64,000 bases of DNA from Janthinobacterium sp. TB1-E2. GTDB lineage: Bacteria; Pseudomonadota; Gammaproteobacteria; Burkholderiales; Burkholderiaceae_D. The notes under the pieces were generated by a model that ran no database searches, had not been told where the DNA came from, and was given only the letters and a program-made list of their open reading frames with translations. Positions within the stretch are counted from its first letter, which is position 1; the number at the start of each line of letters is the position of its first letter. Shown piece by piece: positions 43,886 through 52,445 of the stretch. The stretch lies in NCBI RefSeq assembly GCF_036885605.1, contig NZ_CP142523.1:4092001-4156000 (forward strand). Reading direction: 5' to 3'. The translations under genes were made by a program, and so were the position numbers.

Positions 43886-44950
43886 TTACTTCGCCGCAGC
43901 CGCCGTCAGTTGCACCAATTTGCGTTCGACAAACGCCTGCAATTGCGGCGACAGGGTTTGCAAGCCCTTGGCCCGCTCGAACGCCTGGCGTGCCTGGGCT
44001 GGGTGGTTGTCCGCTTGCAAGGCGATGCCCAGGCCCATCCACCAGACGCTGTTGTCGGGCGCCGTCTGCAGGGCCTGCTGATAATGTTCCGATGCTTCGC
44101 GGTAGCGCTGTTCGCGCTGCAGCACGCCGGCCAGGAAGGCGTGGTATTCGCCGTTGTCGGTCGCATACGGCAAGCTGCGCGTGAGGGTATCGAGTGCGGC
44201 CACGCCGCCGTTGGCCTTGTCCAGCTGCAGACGGGCCAGCATCATCGCTTGCGCCGGCTGTTTCGGGTCCAATGCCAGGCTCAGCTGCAACTGGCGGGCC
44301 GCCTCGTCGGGGCGCTGCGCTTCGAGCAGCAGGCGCACCAAAGTTTCGCGCGCGCCCTGGTGGCGCGGGTCCAGCTGCAGGGTCTGCTGTAAGGCCAGCA
44401 TGGCGTCGGAGACGCGGCCATCCTGCAACTGGGCCAGCGCGCGCCGGTATTCGTTCTCCACGCGCTGCTGGGCAGTGACGTGCTTGCCGTCGATGATGCG
44501 CTCGCTGGCGGCCGGTGCTGGCGTTTTTACCACCGACGCAGCGGCAGGCTTGGCCGCTTTTTCCACGATGCGGCGCAACTCGGCGGGCCGCGCCTTGGCG
44601 GCCGCGGGGGCAACTTCCTCGGCCTGGAACACGGGCTCGGGTTCAGCCGCCACGACGGGCGCAACTGGTGCAGCCACCACGGGAGCGGTTGCAACGACAG
44701 GCAACGGTGCCGGTGCCAGAACAGGCGTACTGGCCACATTGATCAGCACGGGCGGCACGGCCGGGCGCTTCAGGTAGACCCAGCCCAGGGCGATGGCGGC
44801 GGCCGTCAAGCCGGCAGCGCCGCCGAAGACCAGCGCGCGCGGCAGGCCCCGCTCGCGTTCGGGCACGGAGCGGATGCCGGCCGCGTCGCCGCGTCCATCG
44901 GGGGTGCCGCGCGCATCGAGGTCTTGCAACATCTTGTTAATCAGGCTCAT
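43886..44950 (-). CDS. mshN: MSHA biogenesis protein MshN, TPR-containing
   Basis: 354 residues. The N-terminal MSLINKMLQDLDARG motif is typical of MshN/GspB-like proteins; one membrane helix follows (about 40-58), then an Ala/Pro/Val linker to residue 140, then TPR repeats (ALAQLQDGRVSDAMLALQQTLQLDPRHQGARETLVRLL, HYQQALQTAPDNSVWWMGLGIALQ). It is an inner-membrane protein with a periplasmic TPR region, needed for MSHA pilus assembly in Vibrio. Last gene of the mshI-N unit, 17 bases after mshM. Confidence 0.88.
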   Translation of the reverse strand: MSLINKMLQDLDARGTPDGRGDAAGIRSVPERERGLPRALVFGGAAGLTAAAIALGWVYLKRPAVPPVLINVASTPVLAPAPLPVVATAPVVAAPVAPVVAAEPEPVFQAEEVAPAAAKARPAELRRIVEKAAKPAAASVVKTPAPAASERIIDGKHVTAQQRVENEYRRALAQLQDGRVSDAMLALQQTLQLDPRHQGARETLVRLLLEAQRPDEAARQLQLSLALDPKQPAQAMMLARLQLDKANGGVAALDTLTRSLPYATDNGEYHAFLAGVLQREQRYREASEHYQQALQTAPDNSVWWMGLGIALQADNHPAQARQAFERAKGLQTLSPQLQAFVERKLVQLTAAAAK

Positions 44951-44967
44951 CTACAGGCTCATCTTCG

Positions 44968-45870
44968 TCATCGGTTCAATAAAGTCCAGCTCACGCCGCA
45001 GGCGGCGGCCAGCACGCCGGCGCCGGCCAGCCATGGCCAGGGCTTCTGCCAGAAGCGCGGCTTGCTGGCCAGGGTATCGCTGGCGGCCAGCGCCACGTGG
45101 CGCCCGCTGACCTGCTGCCGCCCTTCGCCATACGCCACCATCAGCGCCTTGTGCGCCATGATGTTGATCAGGCGCGGAATGCCGCCGGAAGCCTGGTACA
45201 GCTTGCGCACGCCGCCACGGCTGAACAGGCGCGCGCCATCGAAGCCGGCCACGCGCAGGCGGTGCGCCACATAGAAATCCACGTCGTCGCGCGACAGCGG
45301 ACCCAGGTGGTAGTGAAAGGTGATGCGCTGCGCCAGCTGGCGGATTTCCGGCAGGGCCAGCTTGACGTCGAGTTCCGGCTGGCCGAACAGCACGATTTGC
45401 AGCAGCTTGCGCTTTTCCGTTTCCAGATTCGTCAGCAGGCGCAGCGCTTCGAGGCTGTCGACGGGAATCGCCTGCGCTTCGTCCAGACACAGCAGCACGC
45501 GCTTGCCTTGCGCCGCCAGGTTGAGCAGGCGCAGGTTGAGGGACTTGAGCAACTGATGCTGATCAGCATCTTTCTCCAGCAGCACATCGAGGTCGTCCGC
45601 CAGCGCCAGGATCAGCGAACGGGGCGGCAAGTTCGGATTCGGGATGTAGGCCGTGACGAAATCCGGCCCCAACGATTGCATGAACTTGCGGCACAAAAAG
45701 GTTTTACCAGTCCCCACTTCGCCAGTGATCTTGATGAAGCCCTCGCCATTGCGCGCCGCCACCAGCAGGGTATTGAGGGCCTTTTGCGACTGCGGGCCGT
45801 TGAAGAAGAAACTGGTATCGGGCGTGAGGCCGAACGGCGCCTCGCGCAAGCCGAAATGGGCCTGGTACAT
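44968..45870 (-). CDS. mshM: MSHA biogenesis ATPase MshM (ExeA-like)
   Basis: 300 residues, AAA ATPase of the ExeA/GspA type: YQAHFGLREAPFGLTPDTSFFF at the N-terminus, Walker A GEVGTGKT near 51, Walker B LLCLDEAQ near 125, LLTNLETEKRKLLQIVLFGQPEL sensor region and GGIPRLINIMAHKAL near 225. A single C-terminal membrane helix (WLAGAGVLAAACGVSWTLL) ends the protein, with no periplasmic domain, unlike the paralogue at 58035. It probably assists secretin assembly. Starts directly at the mshL stop. Confidence 0.92.
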   Translation of the reverse strand: MYQAHFGLREAPFGLTPDTSFFFNGPQSQKALNTLLVAARNGEGFIKITGEVGTGKTFLCRKFMQSLGPDFVTAYIPNPNLPPRSLILALADDLDVLLEKDADQHQLLKSLNLRLLNLAAQGKRVLLCLDEAQAIPVDSLEALRLLTNLETEKRKLLQIVLFGQPELDVKLALPEIRQLAQRITFHYHLGPLSRDDVDFYVAHRLRVAGFDGARLFSRGGVRKLYQASGGIPRLINIMAHKALMVAYGEGRQQVSGRHVALAASDTLASKPRFWQKPWPWLAGAGVLAAACGVSWTLLNR

Positions 45871-47688
45871 TTAGCGCCGCTCCGACGGCCGGCGCGGGTC
45901 GAGCGCCTCGATGCGCTTGCCCGAATCGAGCAAGTCCTCGTTCCAGCTATTGGCGCCATCAACGATGGTCGGCTTGATCAGCACCACCAGCTCGCGCTTC
46001 TGGATCACCTGCCCCGTGTTGCGGAACAGCGCGCCCAGCACGGGAAGATCGCCCGCGCCCGGCACTTGCGAGCGGTCCGCCGTCGTGGCCTGGCGCATCA
46101 GGCCGCCGATGGCGACGATGCGGCCATCCTGGCTGCGCACCATGCTGTCCATCTCGGACGTGCTCGATGCGGCCAGCGGCAGTTTCAGCGAACCGGCGCT
46201 GCCCAGGTCGATTTCCTTGCTGATGGTCGACACCTGGCTCACGGACGGATGCACGTGCAGGATGATGTTGCCATCCGCATCGATCTGGGGCGTCACGTCC
46301 AGCACCACGCCCGAAAAGAATGGCTGCAAGGTCACGTTGGGGCTGGTCGTCGCGCCGCTGGCCGTCGTGTTCGTCGTGGTCGACACGCCCGTCACGTAAA
46401 ACTCGTCCGTGCCGATCTTCAGCACGGCCTTCTGGTTGTTCATGGTGGCGATACGCGGGCTCGACAGCACGTGCACGGAACCTTGCGATTCCAGGAAGGA
46501 AATCATGGCGGCAAAATTGGCCGTCTGGAAAGCCAGGCCGAACATGGAACCGGCCGCGTTGGCCGCCGAACTGAGGCCAAAGCCGCTGCTGGCCGTCAGG
46601 CCATTGCCGGTGGTCATGTTGGGCGGCTGGCCGCCGTTGAACGGCAGCGGCGCCAGGGTGCCGCCCGGCTGGATGAAGCCGGTCGAGATGCGGTTCGTGT
46701 GGCCGCTCTTGATCGAGGCGAACGAGGCCCAGTTGATGCCCGTCTGCGTATTGTCGTTGAGCTCGACTTCGAGGATTTTCGCTTCCAGTATCACCTGGCG
46801 GTCGACGGACAATTGCGTGGCCTTCAGGTACATGTCGACATTGCGCAACTCTTCCGGCATGGCGCGGATGACGATCACGCCCGACTGCGGGCTCAGCACC
46901 ACTTGGCGCCCGCCTTCGCTGCTGCCGACGATGGCTTCCAGCGCCGCTCTCAATTCCGGCCAGAAATCGGCCGTCGACGAGGTGGTCAGGTTGCTGCTGT
47001 CCAGGGTGCGGCCGCCCTGGCCGCCATTGGTTTGCTGGTTCTGCTCGTTATTCTGGTTATTGCCCTGGTTGTTATTGCCGCCATTGCCCGAGCCGCCCGA
47101 ATTGGTCGAGCCCACCGAACCCACGGACGTCGACGAGACGCGCAGGTTGGAACTGCCGCGGCGCGCGCCCGTCAGGTAATTGACGTGAAACAAACGCGTC
47201 TGCATGGTCAAGGGCTTGATGTAGATCTGCGTGCCCTCGACCTTGTAATCGTAGCCATACAGTTCGCGCACGGCATCGAGCGCCTGGAACAGGGTCACGT
47301 CCTTCAGGTTGGCGGAAATCGTGCCGCCGATGTCAGGGTGGACCAGCATGTTGTAGCGCGTGCCGGCCACGATGGAAGTGAAGAACTGGCGCGCCGGCAC
47401 ATTGTTGAACGCCACGTTGAAGCGCTCGTCGAGCGCGGCGCGGGCCTTTGGCAATTGCTGGGCCAGGGCCGCCACGGGCGGCAGCAGCGCCGCTTCCACG
47501 GCATCGGGCTGGGCCGCTGGCGCCGTGGTGGCCGCCGCGCCCTTGACGGCATCGGAGATCGCATTGTAGGTGTCGCGCTTGACGGGCGCGACATTGCAGC
47601 CGCCCAGGCCCAGGCTGACGCTGATGACAGCCGCCATCGTACTGATCTTGAACATGCTCGCCTTGTGTTGATTGAGTTGCTTGGCCAC
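45871..47688 (-). CDS. mshL: MSHA pilus secretin MshL
   Basis: 605 residues from a GTG with AGGAG 8 bases upstream; ATG at 47655 is an alternative giving a compact lipoprotein signal. The lipobox LGLGGC marks an outer-membrane lipoprotein. N-terminal secretin/TonB short domains (about 90-190) are followed by a Gly/Asn/Gln-rich insert (SGGSGNGGNNNQGNNQN) and the secretin core with LEAKILEVELNDNTQ, SSPRIATMNNQKAVLKIG and VVLIKPTIVDG. It forms the outer-membrane gate for the pilus. It shares its family with the second secretin at 59516. Confidence 0.93.
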   Translation of the reverse strand: MAKQLNQHKASMFKISTMAAVISVSLGLGGCNVAPVKRDTYNAISDAVKGAAATTAPAAQPDAVEAALLPPVAALAQQLPKARAALDERFNVAFNNVPARQFFTSIVAGTRYNMLVHPDIGGTISANLKDVTLFQALDAVRELYGYDYKVEGTQIYIKPLTMQTRLFHVNYLTGARRGSSNLRVSSTSVGSVGSTNSGGSGNGGNNNQGNNQNNEQNQQTNGGQGGRTLDSSNLTTSSTADFWPELRAALEAIVGSSEGGRQVVLSPQSGVIVIRAMPEELRNVDMYLKATQLSVDRQVILEAKILEVELNDNTQTGINWASFASIKSGHTNRISTGFIQPGGTLAPLPFNGGQPPNMTTGNGLTASSGFGLSSAANAAGSMFGLAFQTANFAAMISFLESQGSVHVLSSPRIATMNNQKAVLKIGTDEFYVTGVSTTTNTTASGATTSPNVTLQPFFSGVVLDVTPQIDADGNIILHVHPSVSQVSTISKEIDLGSAGSLKLPLAASSTSEMDSMVRSQDGRIVAIGGLMRQATTADRSQVPGAGDLPVLGALFRNTGQVIQKRELVVLIKPTIVDGANSWNEDLLDSGKRIEALDPRRPSERR

Positions 47689-47693
47689 TTCTT

Positions 47694-48095
47694 CTACTCC
47701 TGCTTGCTGCCGGTCTTGCTATCGGTCTTGCGATCGGCCTTGTTATCGGTCTTGCTGCTCGGGTACAGCTTGAAGGTTTCCAGTGATTTGCCACGCCGCA
47801 ACAGCACTGCCGTGTCGTGGATCTCCGTCACCACGGCGTCGCCCACCCTGCTGCCGACCTTGACCGTCTGGCCATCGATGACGGCCAGGCGGCGTCCGCC
47901 CGGCTGGGTGGAAATGAGCACCGATTGCAGCTGAGGCCGGGCCGCAACGACAGGCGCGGCGCTGGCGGGCGCCCACAGGGCCGCGGGCGGACGCGTCGGA
48001 TCATCGAGCGCCTGCGCCTGCGCGCCAGGCCATGCCAGATTCAGCATGAGCAAAGGCGCCAGCAGCGCGGGACCAAAGGTCAGAGTGCGATCCAT
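47694..48095 (-). CDS. mshK: MSHA biogenesis protein MshK
   Basis: 133 residues with a signal peptide (AQA near residue 28), then DPTRPP and a PilP/GspC-like beta domain (LQSVLISTQPGGRRLAVIDGQTVKVGSRVGDAVVTEIHDTAVLL). The C-terminus is a charged Lys/Asp/Thr-rich repeat encoded by four 12-bp tandem units. It is probably periplasmic, linking the inner-membrane platform to the secretin. It overlaps mshJ by 16 bases. Confidence 0.85.
   Translation of the reverse strand: MDRTLTFGPALLAPLLMLNLAWPGAQAQALDDPTRPPAALWAPASAAPVVAARPQLQSVLISTQPGGRRLAVIDGQTVKVGSRVGDAVVTEIHDTAVLLRRGKSLETFKLYPSSKTDNKADRKTDSKTGSKQE
47711..47758 (-). repeat. Four 12-bp tandem repeats in the 3' end of mshK
   Basis: Units CGGTCTTGCTAT, CGGTCTTGCGAT, CGGCCTTGTTAT and CGGTCTTGCTGC (plus strand) encode KTDN/KADR/KTDS/KTGS-like tetrapeptides. 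The unit is a multiple of three, so copy-number change would alter tail length without frameshift. Confidence 0.8.
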
Positions 48096-48778
48096 GTGTC
48101 GTCCATGCTGAGGGTATGTAAGGTCAGGGTCAGGGTGGCGCTTGGATAGCTGGCAGCGTCGAGGTGGGCGGCGCCCCAGAAGACCCGCGTCGGCATCGCT
48201 TGCAGCGCCTGCATGTATTGCACCATGTCCGCATAGCTGCCCTGCAGCACCACTTCCACGCCATGCTGGTGCAGCAACGGCGCCGGGGCCGGCGCCTTGG
48301 CTGCATCCGCCTTGGCTGCCGGCTCGCCGTTCGCCGTTTCAGCCTGATGTGCGCCGACTGCGCTGCCGGGCAAGGTTTTCAGCGACACCAGGCGCAATCC
48401 CGCGTGCCGGCGCAGCAGGTGCTCGAGCAAGGTAACCATGCGCTCGGGCGCCACCAGGCCATGCTGCTTCTCGCGCAGCGCCTGCGCCAGAGATGCCGTT
48501 TCCGCCTGCAGGGCCAGCAGGCGCGCGCGCGCTTCCTTGTCGGGATCGGTGGCATGGGCGAGCATGGTCAGCTCGATTTCCTTGTTCGTCGCGGTCAACA
48601 GGCTTTGCTTTTGCGCAATGCTCGCTTCCAGCGCTGCGTGCTTCGCCAGCAAGGGATTGAGGCTCATGAAATAAAACACGAACAGGATGGCGGCCGCACC
48701 GGCGCCAAATACCATCAGCCGCTCGCGCAGGCTGAGAGCGTCGAAGGCGGTGGCCCATTTCTTCAGCAAGGGCAGCAT
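48080..48778 (-). CDS. mshJ: MSHA biogenesis protein MshJ (GspM/PilO-like)
   Basis: 232 residues with one N-terminal membrane helix (LMVFGAGAAAILFVFYFMSL, about 22-42), a coiled-coil region (SIAQKQSLLTATNKEIELTMLAHATDPDKEARARLLALQAE) and a C-terminal ferredoxin-like PilO/GspM domain. It should be part of the inner-membrane alignment platform with MshI and the PilN-like protein. ATG overlaps the previous stop by one base (TGATG). Confidence 0.85.
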   Translation of the reverse strand: MLPLLKKWATAFDALSLRERLMVFGAGAAAILFVFYFMSLNPLLAKHAALEASIAQKQSLLTATNKEIELTMLAHATDPDKEARARLLALQAETASLAQALREKQHGLVAPERMVTLLEHLLRRHAGLRLVSLKTLPGSAVGAHQAETANGEPAAKADAAKAPAPAPLLHQHGVEVVLQGSYADMVQYMQALQAMPTRVFWGAAHLDAASYPSATLTLTLHTLSMDDTWIAL

Positions 48779-49440
48779 CAGCGTGTTCCTCCCGCAACAG
48801 GTTTGGCCGGCGTGGCGGCACGCTCCGCCGACTGCAGGCTGAACGCGACATACGGCAGGCTGGCCGCCTTGCCCTCGGCCACGGCCGGCTGCTCGGGCTG
48901 GCTGATGTCGAGGCTGCCGAAGGTTTTGCCTTTGAGTACCTCCTGCTGGCCCAGGCGCGTGATGTACGCAGGCAGCAGCGACGCGTGCAAGGCGCGGCCC
49001 TGCAAGCCGAAGTCATTGCCGGCGCCGGCTATGTTCACGCCCGTCAGCCATACGCCTTCGACCCTGGCCTGCGCCAGCGCGCGGAAATAGCCGGCATAGC
49101 CGAGGGTATTGCCCAGCTTGCCGCTGTCCAGCACGCTTGAAGCGTCCTGCAGCAACTGGCGCTGCGCCTCGACGGCCGACAGTTCCTGCGCCAGGGCCGG
49201 ATCTTTCTTGCGTGGCGGGTAATCGCGCAAAATCTGGTCGCGCTTCGCCTCGACTTGCGCCAGCGCCGCCTTGACGCCCGCTTCGCGCTGTTCCAGGCCG
49301 GCCATTGCCTGCCGGGCCAGCACGCCCAGGACCAGCAAGACGAGCGCCAGCGCGCACAGGCCCAGGCCGGCCGTGCTTGCCGACATATGGTGTTGTTTCA
49401 GTTCAAACTGGGGATTGAACAGATTGATCTGCTGGCTCAT
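48778..49440 (-). CDS. PilN-domain MSHA biogenesis protein
   Basis: 220 residues. A short cytoplasmic QQINLFNPQF segment, the conserved PilN motif that docks on PilM/MshI, is followed by a membrane helix (about 22-45), a coiled coil and a PilN-like periplasmic domain (ALAQARVEGVWLTGVNIAGAGNDFGLQGRALHASLLPAYITRLG). Some genomes label it MshI2. It overlaps mshI by four bases (ATGA) and mshJ by one. Confidence 0.85.
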   Translation of the reverse strand: MSQQINLFNPQFELKQHHMSASTAGLGLCALALVLLVLGVLARQAMAGLEQREAGVKAALAQVEAKRDQILRDYPPRKKDPALAQELSAVEAQRQLLQDASSVLDSGKLGNTLGYAGYFRALAQARVEGVWLTGVNIAGAGNDFGLQGRALHASLLPAYITRLGQQEVLKGKTFGSLDISQPEQPAVAEGKAASLPYVAFSLQSAERAATPAKPVAGGTR

Positions 49441-50396
49441 GCGCCCTTCCCTTCGTGCTTGCCCGGATGCGGGCCAAGCTCGCGCAAGGCAGCCCCGATG
49501 GCCAGGAAGTAGCGCGCCTGCATGGCGGGATCGCGCAATTCGGCGGCCTGCGACAAGTCCAGCACGGTGGCCAGGTCCAGCTGCTCGACGGGCATGTAGA
49601 GATTGTCGGCCAGGTAGGCGTGCAAGCCATCGCTGGCGCCCGTCATCAGCATCAAGCGGGCCAGCGAAATGAAATGGAACTGGCGGTCGAAGTGGTCGAA
49701 CGAGCGCTGCAGTTCCAGGGTAACGCGGTCGTAGTACTGGCTGGCGTCGGGCGACTGCAATTGTGCCAGGGTCACGTCGATGCGGCGCGCCTGATACAGC
49801 TCGCCATTGAAACTCATGGTCAGCAAGCCGCCGTCGCCATCGAAGAACAGCACGGCGATGCCGCGTCCCGGCGTTTCCAGCAAGGTGGCGATATTACGCT
49901 GCGCCATTTCGGGGATATCGATCACGGACAGGCCGATCTTGCATTCGGCGTACTGCGCCTGGCGGCGCGACACGGCGCTGTTGCGCGCGGCGACGGCAAA
50001 CACGCTGCTGCCCCGCTGGGTGCCGTTCGGATCGCCGGGAATGTCGAACACGTCGATAGTGGCGTCGGCCAGCGGAAAGTCCAGCATATCCTTCAGGCGC
50101 CAGCCCACGGCCGTCTTCAACTCCTCGCGCGGCACGGCCGGCGCTTCCAGCGACAGCAGCTGGTATTCGCCGCCAGCCAGCACGCTGGTGCAATGGCGCG
50201 AGGGGGCCTGCAGCTCCTTGCCCAGTTTTTCCAGCACCTCGGCCGGCGCCGGTCGTGCGGCCGCCTGGTAGCTGGCACGCAGCACGCGCGGCATCCCGCC
50301 GGCGGGACGTTCGACAACGACAGCGCTGACGCCCTCGCGGCCAAACGCCGTGGCCAGCCAGCCATCGTACTTCTTTGCTCTTGCGAATAAACCCAT
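49437..50396 (-). CDS. mshI: MSHA biogenesis protein MshI (PilM-like)
   Basis: 319 residues from ATG 50396. It is a cytoplasmic actin-like PilM/GspL-N fold protein with WRLKDMLDFPLADATIDVFDIPG, NSAVSRRQAQYAECKIGLSVIDIPEMAQRNIA and GRGIAVLFFDGDGGLLTMSFNGELYQARRIDV. It should bind the N-terminal motif of the PilN-like protein and link the platform to the ATPase. It starts a tight run of seven genes, with a 131-bp upstream gap containing a dyad, so a separate promoter is plausible. Confidence 0.87.
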   Translation of the reverse strand: MGLFARAKKYDGWLATAFGREGVSAVVVERPAGGMPRVLRASYQAAARPAPAEVLEKLGKELQAPSRHCTSVLAGGEYQLLSLEAPAVPREELKTAVGWRLKDMLDFPLADATIDVFDIPGDPNGTQRGSSVFAVAARNSAVSRRQAQYAECKIGLSVIDIPEMAQRNIATLLETPGRGIAVLFFDGDGGLLTMSFNGELYQARRIDVTLAQLQSPDASQYYDRVTLELQRSFDHFDRQFHFISLARLMLMTGASDGLHAYLADNLYMPVEQLDLATVLDLSQAAELRDPAMQARYFLAIGAALRELGPHPGKHEGKGA

Positions 50397-50476
50397 GCGA
50401 ACTATCCAGTGTAAGTGCCTGCCCGATCTTGTCGCGCAGTTAATGCATCCAGCCAATTTTAATTCATGAAGCCAAC

Positions 50477-50498
50477 TTTATTGTGTAAAAACAATAAA
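50477..50498. promoter_or_regulatory. Perfect 8-bp dyad upstream of mshI
   Basis: TTTATTGT (50477-50484) and ACAATAAA (50491-50498) are exact inverted arms with a 6-base spacer, 81 bases upstream of the mshI ATG, in the only sizeable gap between mshP and mshI. The AT-rich form suggests a transcription-factor operator rather than a terminator. Confidence 0.55.
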
Positions 50499-50527
50499 TT
50501 AGCGATCTTTTTTTCACGCAGTTGACC

Positions 50528-50956
50528 TTACTGCGACAACACGGCTTGCAGGCGGCGCTGGACGTAATCGGGGTTATTGCCCGCGTTCGGGCAGCCGGCA
50601 GGCCCAGGCTGGTTGCAAGCGGTGGCCGTGATGGTCCAACTGGTCAAGGTGCCGGGACCGGTGCCGCGACTGCACTGCACGTTGACGGAAAAGATAGACA
50701 GCGAGGTGCCTGCAGGCAAGGCAAACGACTTGACGGGATCACACTGTCCATCGACCAACTGCCGGTACACGCCCCACTCGATACCTGCACGGGCGGCCTG
50801 CTCGGCGCGCACGCCCTGCACGTCCAGTGCAGACTCAACCTGCTGCAGGGTAAAAATATTCACCATCGCGGCGCCCAGACCCGCCAGCACCACCAACAGG
50901 AAAATCGCCGTGACCAGGCTGAAACCGCGCATGCGGCGCAAGGAAAATGTCGTCAT
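50528..50956 (-). CDS. mshP: MSHA minor pilin-related protein MshP
   Basis: 142 residues. A prepilin-like N-terminus (RRMRGFSLVTAIFLLVVLAGLGAAMVN) has Gly before Phe but Ser/Val where the Glu at +5 of classical pilins would be. It carries the MshP signature LQQVESALDVQGVRAEQAARAGIEWGVY. It is probably a PilX-like minor component. ATG overlaps the mshO stop by four bases. Last gene of the E-to-P half of the locus. Confidence 0.85.
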   Translation of the reverse strand: MTTFSLRRMRGFSLVTAIFLLVVLAGLGAAMVNIFTLQQVESALDVQGVRAEQAARAGIEWGVYRQLVDGQCDPVKSFALPAGTSLSIFSVNVQCSRGTGPGTLTSWTITATACNQPGPAGCPNAGNNPDYVQRRLQAVLSQ

Positions 50957-51882
50957 GGCGTATTGCTGACCTGTACCTGCTGCACCAGGCGCAGCGTTCC
51001 CGTGTTGCTGTTTTCCGCGCCGAGGCTCAGCACGATGCTGAGCAAGCCGCGCGGCACATTTTTCAGTACTTCATAGGTAAAGCAACCTTCGGGCGGAGTT
51101 GCTTCCGTCGCGGGAACGCCAGACCTGCCAAGCGTGTTCTTCAGGATTTTTTGCGCCAGCAAGGCACGCACAGGAGCAGTCGACAGCGGCGCAGCCGCCG
51201 CATTGAGCGGCTGCGCTGCCTGGATGGTATAGCCGGAATAGCGCGTCAGGGTACCGGTCTGCGGATCACAAACATAGCTGACAGGCGTCGTCACGACCTG
51301 AAAACGGTGCGATGGCGAAGGAAATTTTTGCGGCGACTGCGCGAGGAAGGGATTGCCCTGCAAGGTCACCACGGCGCCGCTGACAGCCGCGACCTGCGCC
51401 AGATTGCAAATGCCGCCGTTGACAGCACAGCCGTAGGCGTCCGGCAGGTTATCGCCCATATTGTAGACGGCAATAAAGTCGCCGGGCGCGATCGCCGGCA
51501 CGTTTCCGACGACAGTGAATTGATTGGGATCGACACCAGGGCCGACGGGATTGAAAGCCAGTACGGCCCCGAGGCCTGGCGGATCATCCTCAGACAGGTA
51601 GCGGCCGCCGGATTTCGTCAGCAGCAGCTCCAGGTACTTGCCATTCGTGCTGACACGCACACTATTGGGCAGCGCAAGACGCACGTCGCGCGCGATGCGC
51701 CGCACGGCCGTATCGGCCACGTCGGCCAGGTCGGCGCGGGCATTGGCATCAACATAACCTTGCACGGGCAGGCGTATGAACATGGCCACCATGCCGCCGA
51801 TGATGCCGGTGATGACGATCACGATGATCATCTCCACCAGGGTAAAGCCGCGCGCGCGGCGCCGGGAAAAATAGATATTCAT
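50953..51882 (-). CDS. mshO: MSHA minor prepilin MshO
   Basis: 309 residues. Prepilin leader to RARG|FTLVEMIIVIVITGIIGGMVAMFI, with cleavage after Gly and Glu at +5. The large C-terminal domain has ARADLADVADTAVRRIARDVRLALPNSVRV, the PilW/GspJ-like minor pilin signature, and several Cys that could pair in the periplasm. It overlaps mshD and mshP by four bases each. Confidence 0.88.
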   Translation of the reverse strand: MNIYFSRRRARGFTLVEMIIVIVITGIIGGMVAMFIRLPVQGYVDANARADLADVADTAVRRIARDVRLALPNSVRVSTNGKYLELLLTKSGGRYLSEDDPPGLGAVLAFNPVGPGVDPNQFTVVGNVPAIAPGDFIAVYNMGDNLPDAYGCAVNGGICNLAQVAAVSGAVVTLQGNPFLAQSPQKFPSPSHRFQVVTTPVSYVCDPQTGTLTRYSGYTIQAAQPLNAAAAPLSTAPVRALLAQKILKNTLGRSGVPATEATPPEGCFTYEVLKNVPRGLLSIVLSLGAENSNTGTLRLVQQVQVSNTP

Positions 51883-52445
51883 GGGATGCTGTTCGGCGCG
51901 TAGCGCGTGCGGTAGCCGTCGAGCACGACCTGCTGCTTGTCGCCATAAGCGACGCTGACCTGGATATGCAGCACATTCGGTGCCGCGATGCCGTTCAGCG
52001 CGACGGAATTCATGCTGACTGTCGCCGCATATTGGTTGGCAAGCGATGAAAAAGGATTGCCGGCCACATCCGTGGTGTACGTGATGGCGCTGCCATCCTT
52101 GGCCACGTAATCGTTGACGTTGTCATAAGGCCGCTGCGTTGCACCACCCTGTATCCCGGGCGCCTCCACGACACCACAGTCGGCCACACTGATGGCCGTC
52201 TCGGCTGCCGGGTCGTTCACTGCGCAAAAAGTAAACCGCGCGCCCTCGATTTCGTCGAGCATGCCTTCCGCAATGGCCAGCGCCTGCTTGCGCAGCTGCG
52301 GGTCGACGCTGTTGCGCGTCGTCAGGTCCATCACGCCGAGGATGCCCACCACCGCTACGCCCACAATGACGATGAAAAGCACCAGTTCGATCAAGGTCAC
52401 GCCGGCCTGGGTGCGCCTGGCGGCATGGCGCCTAGCGGTACACAT
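51879..52445 (-). CDS. mshD: MSHA minor prepilin MshD
   Basis: 188 residues from ATG 52445, inside the end of mshC (14-base overlap). The leader ends QAG|VTLIELVLFIVIVGVAVVGILGVMDL, with Val in place of the usual Phe at +1 and Glu at +5. PilV/GspI-like body with KQALAIAEGMLDEIEGARF. The upstream frame continues far but has no pilin features, so the ATG is the likely start. Confidence 0.85.
   Translation of the reverse strand: MCTARRHAARRTQAGVTLIELVLFIVIVGVAVVGILGVMDLTTRNSVDPQLRKQALAIAEGMLDEIEGARFTFCAVNDPAAETAISVADCGVVEAPGIQGGATQRPYDNVNDYVAKDGSAITYTTDVAGNPFSSLANQYAATVSMNSVALNGIAAPNVLHIQVSVAYGDKQQVVLDGYRTRYAPNSIP

Noticed and set aside
45097..47934. 945-codon frame antisense to mshM and mshL
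   Set aside because: It spans two convincing genes on the other strand and has shadow-like composition.
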